A stretch of 64,000 nt of DNA, from NCBI RefSeq assembly GCF_040207125.1, contig NZ_CP157940.1, positions 1,054,001 to 1,118,000 of the forward strand. The letters run 5' to 3'. Below the pieces are notes generated by a model. That model made no database searches, was not told the origin of the DNA, and saw nothing but the letters and a program-made list of their open reading frames with translations. The number at the start of each line of letters is the position of its first letter. Position 1 is the stretch's first letter. This document shows positions 44,058 through 52,370 of this stretch, piece after piece. A program made the position numbers and the translations under genes. This DNA comes from Lacrimispora sp. BS-2. Lineage in GTDB: Bacteria; Bacillota; Clostridia; Lachnospirales; Lachnospiraceae.

Positions 44058-45080
44058 ATGCAGTCAGCAGAACCTATTATCCAGCTGGTGGGACTTGGAA
44101 AAGAGTTTCGTACCGCTAACGGTCCGATTAAGGCCCTGGACGATATCAACCTGTCCATTGAACAGGGGGAGATATTTGGAATTATCGGTTTAAGCGGAGC
44201 CGGAAAAAGTACTTTGGTCCGCTGTATCAATTATCTTGAAATACCAACATCCGGAGATGTACTTTTTGAAAACAAGAGCCTGACCGCCATGCGGCCAAAG
44301 GAGCAGAGACTGGCCAGACAGTCTATGGGCATGATTTTTCAGCAGTTCAACCTGCTGGCCCAAAGAAACATCTTACAAAATGTCTGCTTTCCTCTGGAAA
44401 TTGCCAAGGTCCCCAAAAAGGAAGGCTTAAAAAGAGCCATGGAGCTTTTGGAAATCGTTGGCTTAAAGGACCGGGCCAAGGCTTATCCGGCCCAGCTGTC
44501 AGGAGGACAGAAGCAAAGAGTCGCTATTGCAAGAGCCCTTGCAACCAATCCAAAGGTTCTCCTTTGCGATGAGGCTACAAGCGCTTTGGATCCTAATACC
44601 ACAAAATCCATACTTGGACTTTTAAAGGATATTAACAAGTCCATGGGGGTTACCGTAGTTGTTATCACCCATGAGATGTCAGTAATAGAAGCTATTTGCG
44701 ACCGGGTTGCGATCATTGACCAAAGCCACATTGCAGAGGTGGGAAGCGTTACGGAAATATTCTCTGAGCCAAAGTCGAAGATCGGCAGGCAGCTTATTTT
44801 AGGGGAAGCGGCGGAACGGGTTAGCTGTTTCGGCGGTTCCAGAAGGGTCCGGATTTCCTTTGACGGACGGTCTTCCTTTGAACCGGTACTTTCCAATATG
44901 ATATTGGCCTGTAAGGTTCCGGTAAATATTATGCATGCAGAGACCAGGGATATTAACGGGACCGCTATGGGACAGATGGTCATCCAGCTTCCGGAAGAGG
45001 AAGTGGATCAAAACAGGATTCTTAATTATTTAAAGACAGCGGGAATCACTCATGAGGAGGTGAAGGATTATGATCTTTGA
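44058..45080 (+). CDS. metN: Methionine ABC transporter ATP-binding protein MetN
   Basis: ATPase of the methionine importer. The 340-residue protein has Walker A GLSGAGKST (44-52), Q-loop IFQQFNLL, signature [15 protein letters not shown], Walker B VLLCDEATSALD and the MetN-typical C-terminal NIL domain (about 265-340, RVRISFDGRSSFEPVLSNMI), which binds methionine and gives trans-inhibition in E. coli. I start at MQSAEPIIQL; an open frame upstream translates only the repeats. GAAAGGAAAT is the ribosome site. Overlaps metI by 11 bases. Confidence 0.96.
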   Translation: MQSAEPIIQLVGLGKEFRTANGPIKALDDINLSIEQGEIFGIIGLSGAGKSTLVRCINYLEIPTSGDVLFENKSLTAMRPKEQRLARQSMGMIFQQFNLLAQRNILQNVCFPLEIAKVPKKEGLKRAMELLEIVGLKDRAKAYPAQLSGGQKQRVAIARALATNPKVLLCDEATSALDPNTTKSILGLLKDINKSMGVTVVVITHEMSVIEAICDRVAIIDQSHIAEVGSVTEIFSEPKSKIGRQLILGEAAERVSCFGGSRRVRISFDGRSSFEPVLSNMILACKVPVNIMHAETRDINGTAMGQMVIQLPEEEVDQNRILNYLKTAGITHEEVKDYDL

Positions 45081-45735
45081 TGCAACCGTTTTACAGATGC
45101 TTAAAACAGGCATATGGGAAAGCTTGTACATGACATTTGCCTCATCCTTTTTTTCATACCTGATTGGAATCCCCTTGGGCATTATACTGGTCGTTACGGA
45201 TAAAGACGGGATTTACCCCATCCCCTGGTTTCAGCGGATACTGGGGCTTGTTGTAAACCTGCTCCGTTCCGTGCCGTTTATCATCTTACTTATTATGGTC
45301 CTTCCTATTACAAAGGCTATTGTAGGCACTACCCTGGGAGCAACGGCTGTAATCCCGCCTTTGGTAATAGCTTCCGCACCCTATGTAGCAAGAGTCGTGG
45401 AAGCCTCCTTTAAAGAAGTAGATCCAGGTGTGATCGAAGCGGCAAAATCCATGGGTTCCTCCACCTTTCAAATCATTTGGAAGGTACTTCTTCCGGAGGC
45501 AAAGCCTTCCCTATTAGTGGGAGCAACCCTATGTATCACCACCATACTGGCCTATTCAGCCATGTCAGGCTTTGTAGGCGGAGGCGGACTTGGAGATATT
45601 GCAATTAAATACGGATATTATCGTTACCAGACGGAGATGATGTTCATTACCGTAGCTATTCTTGTTATCATTGTTCAGGTTATCCAGGAAGCGGGAATGA
45701 AATTATCCAGAGTGAGCGACAAGAGAATTAAATAG
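45070..45735 (+). CDS. metI: Methionine ABC transporter permease MetI
   Basis: Membrane component of the methionine importer, probably a homodimer. The 221-residue protein has five membrane segments and the EAA loop IEAAKSMGSSTFQIIWKVLL, with the MetI marker NLLRSVPFIILLI and GGGGLGDIAIKYGY. Its start lies inside metN behind GAGGAGG, so the two are translationally coupled. Confidence 0.96.
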   Translation: MIFDATVLQMLKTGIWESLYMTFASSFFSYLIGIPLGIILVVTDKDGIYPIPWFQRILGLVVNLLRSVPFIILLIMVLPITKAIVGTTLGATAVIPPLVIASAPYVARVVEASFKEVDPGVIEAAKSMGSSTFQIIWKVLLPEAKPSLLVGATLCITTILAYSAMSGFVGGGGLGDIAIKYGYYRYQTEMMFITVAILVIIVQVIQEAGMKLSRVSDKRIK

Positions 45736-45780
45736 TAACTGCCTAAGGCGTTACCATAAAAAATTTAAGGAGGAAAAATT

Positions 45781-46674
45781 ATGAAAAAATCACTTTATGT
45801 ACTTACGGCAGCACTGTTAGCGGCAGGAGCGCTGACCGCATGCTCAGGAAGTAAGGGAGTACCGGAAACAACTGCGGCAACACAGGCTGCATCATCTGAG
45901 GAAACAAATGCAGAAGAAACAACGGCAGCAGAAGCTTCCGGCGAACTGGAGAAAATCGTTGTCGGCGCAACTCCTTCTCCTCATGCAGAGATTTTAAATG
46001 CTGCAAAAGATATCCTGAAAGAAAAAGGCTATGAGCTGGTTATCAAGGAGTATACGGATTATGTGCAGCCAAACCTGGCTCTTGAATCCGGAGACTTAGA
46101 TGCTAACTATTTCCAGCACAAGCCATATTTGGATCAGTTTAATGAGGAAAAAGGAACCGATCTTGTAAGTGCGGCAGCCATTCATTATGAGCCTTTCGGC
46201 ATTTATGCAGGAAAGACCGATTCCATTGATAAGCTTGCTGACGGAGCCCAGATCGCAGTTCCAAATGATGTTTCCAACGAAGCAAGAGCTCTTCTTTTAC
46301 TGGCAGACCAGGGTCTGATTGAATTAAAGGAAGGCGTAGAGCTTAATGCAACCAAGAATGATATTGTAAAGAATGAAAAGAATTTTAAAATCGTTGAAGT
46401 AGAAGCAGCTCAGCTTCCACGTTCCTTAGGCGACGTGGATGTGGCTGTTATCAATGGAAACTATGCCATTGAGGCTGGCTTAAAGGTATCTGATGCTCTG
46501 GCTGTTGAGGATGCCAAGTCTGTGGCAGCAACCCGTTACAGTAATATTATTGCAGTACGTGCGGGAGAGGAAAGCAGTGAGAAGTCAAAAGCCCTTGTTG
46601 AGGTTTTGACAAGCGATACCATTAAAAAGTTTCTTGAAGATACCTATGGTGGCGCAGTAGTTCCTTCTTTCTAA
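45781..46674 (+). CDS. metQ: Methionine-binding lipoprotein MetQ
   Basis: NlpA-family lipoprotein that binds methionine outside the membrane. The 297-residue product has a signal peptide with lipobox LTAC (Cys21), then a Thr/Glu/Ala-rich linker and the mature domain with VVGATPSPHAEILNAAKDIL, DANYFQHKPYLDQFNE, VAVINGNYAI and a C-terminal VLTSDTIKKFLEDTYGGAVV. AAGGAGG precedes the ATG. It ends the operon at a clear terminator. Confidence 0.96.
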   Translation: MKKSLYVLTAALLAAGALTACSGSKGVPETTAATQAASSEETNAEETTAAEASGELEKIVVGATPSPHAEILNAAKDILKEKGYELVIKEYTDYVQPNLALESGDLDANYFQHKPYLDQFNEEKGTDLVSAAAIHYEPFGIYAGKTDSIDKLADGAQIAVPNDVSNEARALLLLADQGLIELKEGVELNATKNDIVKNEKNFKIVEVEAAQLPRSLGDVDVAVINGNYAIEAGLKVSDALAVEDAKSVAATRYSNIIAVRAGEESSEKSKALVEVLTSDTIKKFLEDTYGGAVVPSF

Positions 46675-46704
46675 ATAAGAGATTTTTGCAGCAATGATAA
46701 ATAG

Positions 46705-46747
46705 CCGTTATGGAGACAGCTTTGTGCCGCTTCCATAGCGGTTTTTT
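46705..46747 (+). terminator. metNIQ terminator
   Basis: CCGTTATGGA pairs with TCCATAGCGG around a 17-base loop, then TTTTTT. Confidence 0.88.
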
Positions 46748-46779
46748 GAGGCAAAAAACTAATGACAGAAAATATTAAT

Positions 46780-46808
46780 TTTACAGATAATGGAAATTAT
46801 TGTATAAT
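46780..46808 (+). promoter_or_regulatory. Promoter of the DUF4190/DUF975 operon
   Basis: TTTACA, 17 bases, TATAAT. It would give a structured leader of about 215 bases before the first gene. Confidence 0.65.
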
Positions 46809-46814
46809 TGCCAT

Positions 46815-46842
46815 ATTATGGTTACAAGGACGTGGCCATAAT
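46815..46842 (+). promoter_or_regulatory. First leader hairpin (DUF4190 operon)
   Basis: ATTATGG/CCATAAT, 14-base loop, at the expected 5' end of the transcript. Confidence 0.45.
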
Positions 46843-46844
46843 CA

Positions 46845-47000
46845 GATGAACGGCAGTAAAAAACACTGCCTTTTATCAGAAATCAGAAAAGCGATTTCAG
46901 ATAAGCTATATTGTGAAAACAAAAAAGTTTTCACAATCGGATGGACGGCAGTAAAAAACACTGCCTTTTATCAGAAATCAGAAAAGCGATTTCTGATAAG
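46845..47000 (+). repeat. Structured tandem duplication of hairpins (period 95)
   Basis: Order A-B-C-A'-B'. A: GGCAGT/ACTGCC, 7-base A-rich loop (46852 and 46947). B: TTATCAGAAATC/GATTTCTGATAA, 8-base loop (46973-46999 region; first copy at 46873-46904 has one mismatch). C: ATTGTGAAAAC/GTTTTCACAAT, A6 loop (46910-46937). The two A-B blocks are near-identical and 95 bases apart. They lie in the untranslated leader. Confidence 0.8.
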
Positions 47001-47031
47001 TTACATTATGACAAAAAAGGAGATGATAGAA

Positions 47032-47379
47032 ATGGATCAGGATAATCAAGATGGTTCCTGGCAGGAACCCCGGGATTTGGAATATGATGCAGGATATAAG
47101 CAGCCAGAGAAGCCAGCCCAGAACAATATGGCACTTGCTTCTCTGGTCATGGGGATTCTTGGGATTATTACCTCCTGCTGCTGTTACGGAGGTTTGATCT
47201 TCGGAAGCCTTGGGGTACTGTTTGCCCTGCTTTCTAAGACGGAAGACAGGTTTGATGGCCATGCAAAGGCAGGCCTTATTACTTCTTCCATTGCATTTGT
47301 GTTGGTTGTATTAGTTGTTATCATATTTATTGCTGCTGTGGCAGTGAGTGACTTAGGGCTAGGAGGTGTGCTTTCGTGA
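47032..47379 (+). CDS. DUF4190-type small membrane protein
   Basis: A 115-residue protein with an acidic, proline-containing cytoplasmic N-terminus and two hydrophobic segments (ASLVMGILGIITSCCCYGGL and SSIAFVLVVLVVIIFIAAVA), the DUF4190 pattern. Four consecutive or near cysteines (SCCCYG) lie at the end of the first segment. I start at MDQDNQDG, because AAGGAG lies nine bases upstream; the open frame further up only translates the hairpin repeats. GTGA overlap with the next gene. Function unknown. Confidence 0.82.
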   Translation: MDQDNQDGSWQEPRDLEYDAGYKQPEKPAQNNMALASLVMGILGIITSCCCYGGLIFGSLGVLFALLSKTEDRFDGHAKAGLITSSIAFVLVVLVVIIFIAAVAVSDLGLGGVLS

Positions 47380-48206
47380 AAACTTCATCATCAGAACTTA
47401 AAATGCGTGCAAAGCGGACCTTAAAAGGCAGATACGGCCTGTGCATTGGTATCCAGTTTATTGAATTTGCCATTGTTCTGGCAATATCTCTAGTGTATAT
47501 TTTAACGTCATTTTCTATGGGCTTGATGAGAGATCCTTTTATTGACGGCGTACACGGCATATCAGCAGGATATGTGGTCATGAAGGTGGGGGTTTATTTA
47601 TCCTTCATGGTAATTCTCTCTCTATACGGTCTTTTAAAGCCGGGGGTACTTAAATGTTATGTGAATATGAGCACTGGCCAAACCGCCAGGCTGTCTGACC
47701 TGCTCTTTGCATTTCAGAACAAGCCGCATAGGTTTATAGGACTTTATTTTATTAATCTTTTGATAGGATTTGTATGGGGTATTCCGTACTTTGTAGTATT
47801 CATTGTAGCGGCCATCACAGATTTTATACCGGTCATGGTGGTATTGCTGGTGCTTACATACCTGCTTATGCTCAGTGGAAGTATCATTACAATGATGTAT
47901 TTATCACAGTCCATGTTCCTCTTAATCGAGTCTCCGGATCAGAAGGTACTGGGGAGTCTTAAGGAAAGCGCGGCCATGATGAAAGGCAATAAGGGAGGTC
48001 TATTTTACCTTTTTATAAGTTTCATAGGGATGATAGTCCTGGGATACTTCTCCATGGGAATCGGCTTTCTCTGGATCAGCCCTTATATTCACGCCACCCT
48101 GACAGAGTATTATCTGGATCTTAAGGAGCGGCTTTCCCATAATTCCCTTAGAATAGGAGAAGAAGTCTCCTGCCAGTCCATGTGGAACCAGGAAAATCAG
48201 TGGTAG
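47376..48206 (+). CDS. DUF975 family membrane protein
   Basis: A 276-residue polytopic membrane protein (about five to six segments) that starts SSSELKMRAKRTLKGRYGLC, the usual DUF975 opening, and has the conserved SLKESAAMMKGNKGGLFYLF and LTEYYLDLKERL. Start codon GTG, AGGAGG nine bases upstream, overlapping the previous stop by four bases. The family has no assigned function; the two genes form a small membrane operon. Confidence 0.88.
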   Translation: MKTSSSELKMRAKRTLKGRYGLCIGIQFIEFAIVLAISLVYILTSFSMGLMRDPFIDGVHGISAGYVVMKVGVYLSFMVILSLYGLLKPGVLKCYVNMSTGQTARLSDLLFAFQNKPHRFIGLYFINLLIGFVWGIPYFVVFIVAAITDFIPVMVVLLVLTYLLMLSGSIITMMYLSQSMFLLIESPDQKVLGSLKESAAMMKGNKGGLFYLFISFIGMIVLGYFSMGIGFLWISPYIHATLTEYYLDLKERLSHNSLRIGEEVSCQSMWNQENQW

Positions 48207-48258
48207 AACCGTGTCATACAAGGGGGCTACGCATAGAATATACTAAGGAGGTGTATCT

Positions 48259-48519
48259 ATGCGAATTTGCGATCTCAAACAAAAAGAAGTAATTAATATC
48301 TGTGACTGCAGACGCCTCGGTTATGTTGGTGATGTGGATTTTGACATGGAAACAGGCTGCCTTATAGCCATTATTGTACCAGGACCAGGGTGCTTTTGCG
48401 GCTTTTTAGTCAGGGAGAGAGAATATGTGATTCCTTTCTGCGACATAAGGCAGGTAGGGCCGGACATCATCCTTGTAAACGTGGATTTGGAAAAAGCAAC
48501 GGAAAGATGCGGGATATAG
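48259..48519 (+). CDS. YlmC/YmxH family sporulation protein
   Basis: An 86-residue PRC-barrel protein: MRICDLKQKEVINICDCRRL, GYVGDVDFDMETGCLIAI and REYVIPFCDIRQVGPDIILV. The family is found in spore formers and labelled YlmC/YmxH; the exact role is not known. AAGGAGG lies a few bases upstream. It stands alone between the DUF975 gene and nrdR. Confidence 0.92.
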   Translation: MRICDLKQKEVINICDCRRLGYVGDVDFDMETGCLIAIIVPGPGCFCGFLVREREYVIPFCDIRQVGPDIILVNVDLEKATERCGI

Positions 48520-48692
48520 GGAGGATGGGCTTGCAGAACTTTGGATTGTAAGTTATGATATATGCAGGTAATTCGATTCGCCTTTGGCTCATCGAGCGGC
48601 TGATTTACTAAATTCCATTTCAATTGCCTTTGCATTTATTAAGTAAATTATGCCAATAATAATACAGTCCGTAAGACAGGAGGACCAGAAAC
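48520..48692 (+). other. Intergenic region before nrdR
   Basis: 173 bases without a gene. ATTTACT and AGTAAAT form an inverted repeat about 31 bases apart (48604-48655), which may be incidental. No standard terminator or promoter was clear. Confidence 0.4.
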
Positions 48693-49145
48693 GTGAAATG
48701 CCCATTTTGCAATGAAGCAGATACAAAGGTTATTGATTCCCGACCGGCAGACGACAACAGCTCAATCAGACGCCGCAGACAGTGTGAGAAGTGCGGAAAG
48801 CGGTTTACCACCTATGAGAAGCTGGAGACCATGCCTCTCATGGTAATTAAAAAGGATAATTCCAGAGAAGTTTATGACCGTTCAAAAATAGAATCAGGGA
48901 TTCTTCATTCCTGCCATAAGCGGCCGGTATCATCCCAGCAGATTGATTCCATGGTAGATGAAATAGAGACCCAGGTTTTTAACCGTGAGGAAAGAGAAGT
49001 GGAAAGCACGGTGATCGGAGAGCTTGTTATGAAAAAGCTGCAGGAAGTTGATGAGGTGGCTTATGTGCGCTTTGCTTCCGTATACAGGGAATTTAAAGAC
49101 GTGAGTACCTTTATGGAAGAAATAGGAAAATTGTTAAAAAAGTAG
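48693..49145 (+). CDS. nrdR: Transcriptional repressor NrdR
   Basis: Zinc-ribbon/ATP-cone repressor of ribonucleotide reductase genes. The 150-residue protein has the zinc ribbon C3-x2-C6 ... C31-x2-C34 (KCPFCNE and QCEKCGKRFTTYEK) and the ATP-cone domain (VIKKDNSREVYDRSKIESGI). Start codon GTG behind AGGAGG. The family length is 150-160, as here. No nrd gene lies in the window. Confidence 0.96.
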   Translation: MKCPFCNEADTKVIDSRPADDNSSIRRRRQCEKCGKRFTTYEKLETMPLMVIKKDNSREVYDRSKIESGILHSCHKRPVSSQQIDSMVDEIETQVFNREEREVESTVIGELVMKKLQEVDEVAYVRFASVYREFKDVSTFMEEIGKLLKK

Positions 49146-49152
49146 GAGATTT

Positions 49153-49662
49153 ATGTTTAAGGTATTTTATCCGGATGAAGATGCAGCTTCTGCATATGAC
49201 ATATCCTTTGAAAAATTATATAAGAACGGGATCAGAGGCGTGATTTTTGATATTGACAATACTCTGGTGCCCCATGATGCGCCTGCAGATGAAAGGGCAA
49301 AGAAGCTGTTTTTACGTCTGCATGAACTCGGGATAGAAACCTGCCTTCTTTCTAATAACAAAGAGCCGAGAGTGGCGGCCTTTGCCAGGGCTGCGGGCGG
49401 CTCCCGCTACATTTATAATGGAAACAAGCCCGGAAAAAAAGGATATCAAAGAGCGATGAAGCTCATGGGAACGGATGCGAAACATACGGTTTTTGTGGGA
49501 GATCAGCTTTTTACCGATGTTTATGGAGCCAAGAGAGCCGGGATCCACAGCATTCTGGTTAAGCCGATTCATCCGAAGGAAGAAATCCAAATCGTTTTAA
49601 AGAGATATTTAGAAGCAGTTGTACTATATTTTTACCGCAGAGATAAGAAAAGAAAAAAGTGA
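49153..49662 (+). CDS. YqeG family HAD-IIIA phosphatase
   Basis: A 169-residue HAD phosphatase. Motif I is FDIDNTLVPHD, motif II LLSNNKEPR and motif IV VGDQLFTDVYGAKRAG, the YqeG pattern. Related proteins act on phosphatidylglycerophosphate or nucleotides; the substrate here is not known. Separated by seven bases from nrdR. In many Firmicutes it begins the yqeG-yqeH-aroE group; here aroQ follows instead. Confidence 0.92.
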   Translation: MFKVFYPDEDAASAYDISFEKLYKNGIRGVIFDIDNTLVPHDAPADERAKKLFLRLHELGIETCLLSNNKEPRVAAFARAAGGSRYIYNGNKPGKKGYQRAMKLMGTDAKHTVFVGDQLFTDVYGAKRAGIHSILVKPIHPKEEIQIVLKRYLEAVVLYFYRRDKKRKK

Positions 49663-49687
49663 ACAGTATAACGGTGAAATAAAATTC

Positions 49688-49716
49688 CTGGCGGGTAAAA
49701 GACAACCCGGCAGGTT
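49688..49716 (+). terminator. Hairpin after yqeG
   Basis: CCTGGCGGGT/ACCCGGCAGG with one G-G mismatch and a 9-base loop; short T-poor tail. A second stem GTCCGGA/TCCGGAC follows at 49735-49760. Confidence 0.45.
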
Positions 49717-49801
49717 ATAATACGGATGAGACGGTCCGGACAAGCTGGCTGATCCGGACATACAGGAAATTACAATAAGAGATCCATGACTTGCTGACAG
49801 G

Positions 49802-49850
49802 AAGAAACACCTTTGGTATTTTTATGCCTAAAAGCATGGATTGAAAGGTG
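49802..49850 (+). repeat. Dispersed palindromic leader repeat, copy 7 (degenerate)
   Basis: AAGAAACACCTTTGGTATT, then TTTATGCCTAAAAGCATGGA and TTGAAAGGTGG. The inner stem is weaker than in other copies, but the direction and the purine-rich end before the gene (aroQ) are kept. Confidence 0.65.
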
Positions 49851-49861
49851 GTAGAAGGGAT

Positions 49862-50290
49862 ATGAAAATTCTTGTATTAAACGGGCCGAATCTGAATTTT
49901 TTAGGAATTCGTGAAAAAGGGATATACGGAACAGAGGATTATCATGCACTGGTATCCATGCTGGAAGAGAAAGCGCAGAGAGAAGGTCATGAGCTGGAAG
50001 TCTATCAGAGCAATTATGAAGGCGGAATCATTGACAAGATTCAGGAGGCGTATCACAATGGAACAGAAGGGATTATCATCAATCCCGGAGCATTTACCCA
50101 TTACAGCTATGCCGTAAGAGATGCCCTGGGTTCTGTGGAGATGCCCAAGGTTGAAGTTCATATATCCAATGTCCATAAAAGGGAGGAGTTCCGCCATACA
50201 TCGGTGACTGCTCCTGTTTGTACCGGTCAGGTGGTTGGCCTGGGGCTTAAAGGATATGCCCTGGCAATGGATTTCTTAACAGGAAAATAA
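49862..50290 (+). CDS. aroQ: Type II 3-dehydroquinate dehydratase
   Basis: Third step of the shikimate pathway. The 142-residue dodecamer-type enzyme has LNGPNLNFLGIREKGIYG with the catalytic Tyr, SNYEGGIIDKIQEA, INPGAFTHYSYAVRDAL and EVHISNVHKREEFRHTSVTA with the catalytic His. I start at MKILVLNGPN; an in-frame TTG lies in the repeat. Likely co-transcribed with efp only if efp's own promoter is bypassed. Confidence 0.97.
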   Translation: MKILVLNGPNLNFLGIREKGIYGTEDYHALVSMLEEKAQREGHELEVYQSNYEGGIIDKIQEAYHNGTEGIIINPGAFTHYSYAVRDALGSVEMPKVEVHISNVHKREEFRHTSVTAPVCTGQVVGLGLKGYALAMDFLTGK

Positions 50291-50332
50291 CCGTTCCGAT
50301 TCAAAGAAAAGGGAGATATTTGTAAAAAACGG

Positions 50333-50361
50333 TTGAAAATGTATTTGTTATAGTATAGAAT
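50333..50361 (+). promoter_or_regulatory. efp promoter
   Basis: TTGAAA, 17 bases, TAGAAT, about 40 bases before the efp ATG. Confidence 0.6.
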
Positions 50362-50402
50362 ATAAAAGGTTAAGAAGAGAAATTCAAGGAGGAATATCAT
50401 TT

Positions 50403-50960
50403 ATGATATCAGCGGGTGATTTTAGAAACGGTATCACATTAGAGATCGAGGGTACTGTTTATCAGATTATGGAGTTCCAGCATGTAAAACCTGGAAAGGG
50501 TGCTGCATTCGTAAGAACTAAGATTAAAGATGTGTTAAACGGCGGCATTAACGAGCGCACATTCCGCCCGACAGAGAAGTTCCCACAGGCAAGAATCGAT
50601 AGATTTGACATGCAGTATCTGTATGCTGATGGAGATCTTCATAACTTTATGGATATGAACACCTATGAGCAGATAGCGTTATCTCCAGATGTGATCGGTG
50701 ATGCGTTAAAGTTTGTGAAAGAGAATGAGACGGTTAAGGTATGTTCTTATAATGGTAAGGTATACTCTGTAGAGCCTCCATTATTCGTGGAGTTAGTTAT
50801 CACAGATACAGAGCCGGGATTCAAGGGTGATACCGCTCAGGGAGCTACAAAGCCAGCTACGGTTGAGACTGGTGCAGTAGTATATGTTCCCTTATTTGTA
50901 GATCAGGGTGACAAGATCAAGATTGATACACGTACAGGTGAATATCTGTCCAGAGTTTAA
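50403..50960 (+). CDS. efp: Elongation factor P
   Basis: Relieves ribosome stalling at polyproline. The 185-residue protein has three beta-barrel domains: [20 protein letters not shown], the loop with the modifiable residue in [14 protein letters not shown] (Lys at the tip), and the C-terminal signature GYVxV-like [20 protein letters not shown] precedes the ATG. A terminator follows directly. It probably has its own promoter. Confidence 0.98.
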   Translation: MISAGDFRNGITLEIEGTVYQIMEFQHVKPGKGAAFVRTKIKDVLNGGINERTFRPTEKFPQARIDRFDMQYLYADGDLHNFMDMNTYEQIALSPDVIGDALKFVKENETVKVCSYNGKVYSVEPPLFVELVITDTEPGFKGDTAQGATKPATVETGAVVYVPLFVDQGDKIKIDTRTGEYLSRV

Positions 50961-50964
50961 AAAG

Positions 50965-50996
50965 AAAAGGACCGGGCAAACCGCAGGTCCTTTTAA
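50965..50996 (+). terminator. efp terminator
   Basis: AAAAGGACC/GGTCCTTTT with a 12-base loop. Confidence 0.85.
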
Positions 50997-51016
50997 TAAT
51001 TATGTACGATATCGTG

Positions 51017-51062
51017 AAAACAACGTAGAGGAGATTATTCTCATATTCCTACGTTGTTTTTG
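51017..51062. terminator. Second, bidirectional terminator (efp and ROK operon)
   Basis: 12-bp perfect stem AAAACAACGTAG/CTACGTTGTTTT with tails on both sides. On the minus strand it ends the transcript directly after the MFS remnant. Confidence 0.85.
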
Positions 51063-51064
51063 TG

Positions 51065-51190
51065 TTATAAAGTTATATAGCCCTCTGCAGCAATGATTTC
51101 CGACATGGAGGCAGTGCAGTTCTGCCGCCCGATATAGGTGAAAAAATAGGTGATCCAGCATAAAAGAAATAGGATACAATGCTTTTTCAT
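51065..51190 (-). pseudogene. Remnant of an MFS transporter gene (first ~37 codons)
   Basis: On the minus strand an ATG overlaps the ROK stop codon (ATGA), with GGGGAGGAG two bases upstream. The 41-codon frame contains WITYFFTYIGRQN and TASMSEIIAAEGY, the first membrane helix and loop of organophosphate/sugar-type major facilitator transporters, in which this YF-TY-GR-N pattern is typical. It then stops (ITL-stop) and a terminator follows at once; the other ~11 helices are missing. It is too short to transport anything, so I read it as a gene cut down by deletion. Alternatively a short peptide is still made because the ribosome site is intact. Confidence 0.7.
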
Positions 51191-52362
51191 TGCTCCTCCC
51201 CGGCGGTCCTGGTACAAATCTGCTTAAAATAAAATTCCCGGCTGGTGGCAATCAGACCCAGCACAGATACCTTTTCTCCCAGCCTTGACGGGATGACAGG
51301 AACTGGGATAGCGGCATGATTATCAACGATTGATTGTATCCTTGGGATCAGCTGTTCCTCAAAAGCCAGGTAGTCGCCGCCGATGATCACCAGTTCGCAG
51401 TCAATGACGGACAAAAGGTTGCAGACCGCACAGCCTAACTCCGTGCTGATAAGATCCACCAGGGCGGTCACCTGAGGATCCTGCAACTGGTAGCGTTTGA
51501 TTATATCAGGGAAGGTGACGGGCTCGCCCTGGCAGTCACAGTTAAGCTGCCTGAGTATGGAGTCAATGCAGATCCTGTTTTCCAGAGAAGCATTTTTTGT
51601 AGTAAGGCTTTCCGGGGTGACGCAAAAACCGATTTCACCTGCCGCCAGATGGTTTCCCTCGTGCAGCCTTCCGTTTAGCAGGATACCCGCGCCAACGCCC
51701 TGGCCGCAGCTTATAAAGGCCAAATGGCTGCACCCCTGGCCTCCGCCGCAGCACCATTCCCCCAGAACGGAAGCATTGGCGCTGTTTTTAATCAGGACAG
51801 GGACAGGAAAAGCCTCTGTAAGACGTTCCTCTATCAGCCCCACATTAAGATCCCCGTATTTGGAACTGACAATATAATTTTTATCATTGTCATTAAGGAT
51901 GCCGGGAGCGGATACGGCAATAGCTGCCAGGTCCTGGTGGGTAATGCACTGGGAGGCCAACAGCATGGACACCGCATTGATGCACATGGTGATCCAGGAA
52001 TTCAAATCAGCGGTGGGGGTCTGCTGGATGGTAAACTGGTTGATGATGGAACCTCTTAAGTCGCTTAAGCAGAAATATGAATGCTGATATTGAAAATCCA
52101 TTACAATAATGTATTTAAAATTATCGCAGAAACGCAGAAGCGTCGGTTTTCTGCCGCCTCCGCTGGAACAAGCTCCTTCGCCTATCTCATTAATAATGCC
52201 GATTTGTAAAAGAGCTGCCACATTGTCGGCCATGGATGGCTTGCTCATGTTCAGCATGCGGGCCAATTGGGCCTTGGAAGTGTCGCCTTTCTGAAAGATG
52301 GCGTCCAGAATAGCCCTTTGATTGATTGTGCGGACATGGCTGAGATTTACTGTTTTTTTCAT
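51187..52362 (-). CDS. ROK family transcriptional regulator (NagC/XylR type)
   Basis: Predicted sugar-responsive regulator of this locus. The 391-residue protein has an N-terminal winged helix (NQRAILDAIFQKGDTSKAQL and KPSMADNVAALLQIGIINE) and the ROK domain with SAPGILNDN, ISCGQGVGAGILLNGRLHEG and AAGEIGFCVTPES. The usual zinc-binding cysteine loop CxCGxxGC is not present, as often in regulators. I start at the ATG five bases after AGGAG; a GTG two codons earlier overlaps that site. It follows the sulfatase gene and its stop overlaps the MFS remnant. Confidence 0.9.
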   Translation of the reverse strand: MKKTVNLSHVRTINQRAILDAIFQKGDTSKAQLARMLNMSKPSMADNVAALLQIGIINEIGEGACSSGGGRKPTLLRFCDNFKYIIVMDFQYQHSYFCLSDLRGSIINQFTIQQTPTADLNSWITMCINAVSMLLASQCITHQDLAAIAVSAPGILNDNDKNYIVSSKYGDLNVGLIEERLTEAFPVPVLIKNSANASVLGEWCCGGGQGCSHLAFISCGQGVGAGILLNGRLHEGNHLAAGEIGFCVTPESLTTKNASLENRICIDSILRQLNCDCQGEPVTFPDIIKRYQLQDPQVTALVDLISTELGCAVCNLLSVIDCELVIIGGDYLAFEEQLIPRIQSIVDNHAAIPVPVIPSRLGEKVSVLGLIATSREFYFKQICTRTAGEEQ

Positions 52363-52370
52363 ATGCACTC

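Noticed and set aside
46845..47000. CRISPR-like array
   Set aside because: Only two repeats, each palindromic through its length, and the intervening part is itself a perfect hairpin; no cas genes.
46762..47031. N-terminal extension of the DUF4190 protein
   Set aside because: It overlaps the promoter and reads through the hairpin duplication; the duplicated DNA is in different frames, so it is not coding.
51000..51251. Longer minus-strand frame over the ROK end and terminator
   Set aside because: A different frame from the MFS remnant, with arginine/proline-rich nonsense through ROK coding sequence.
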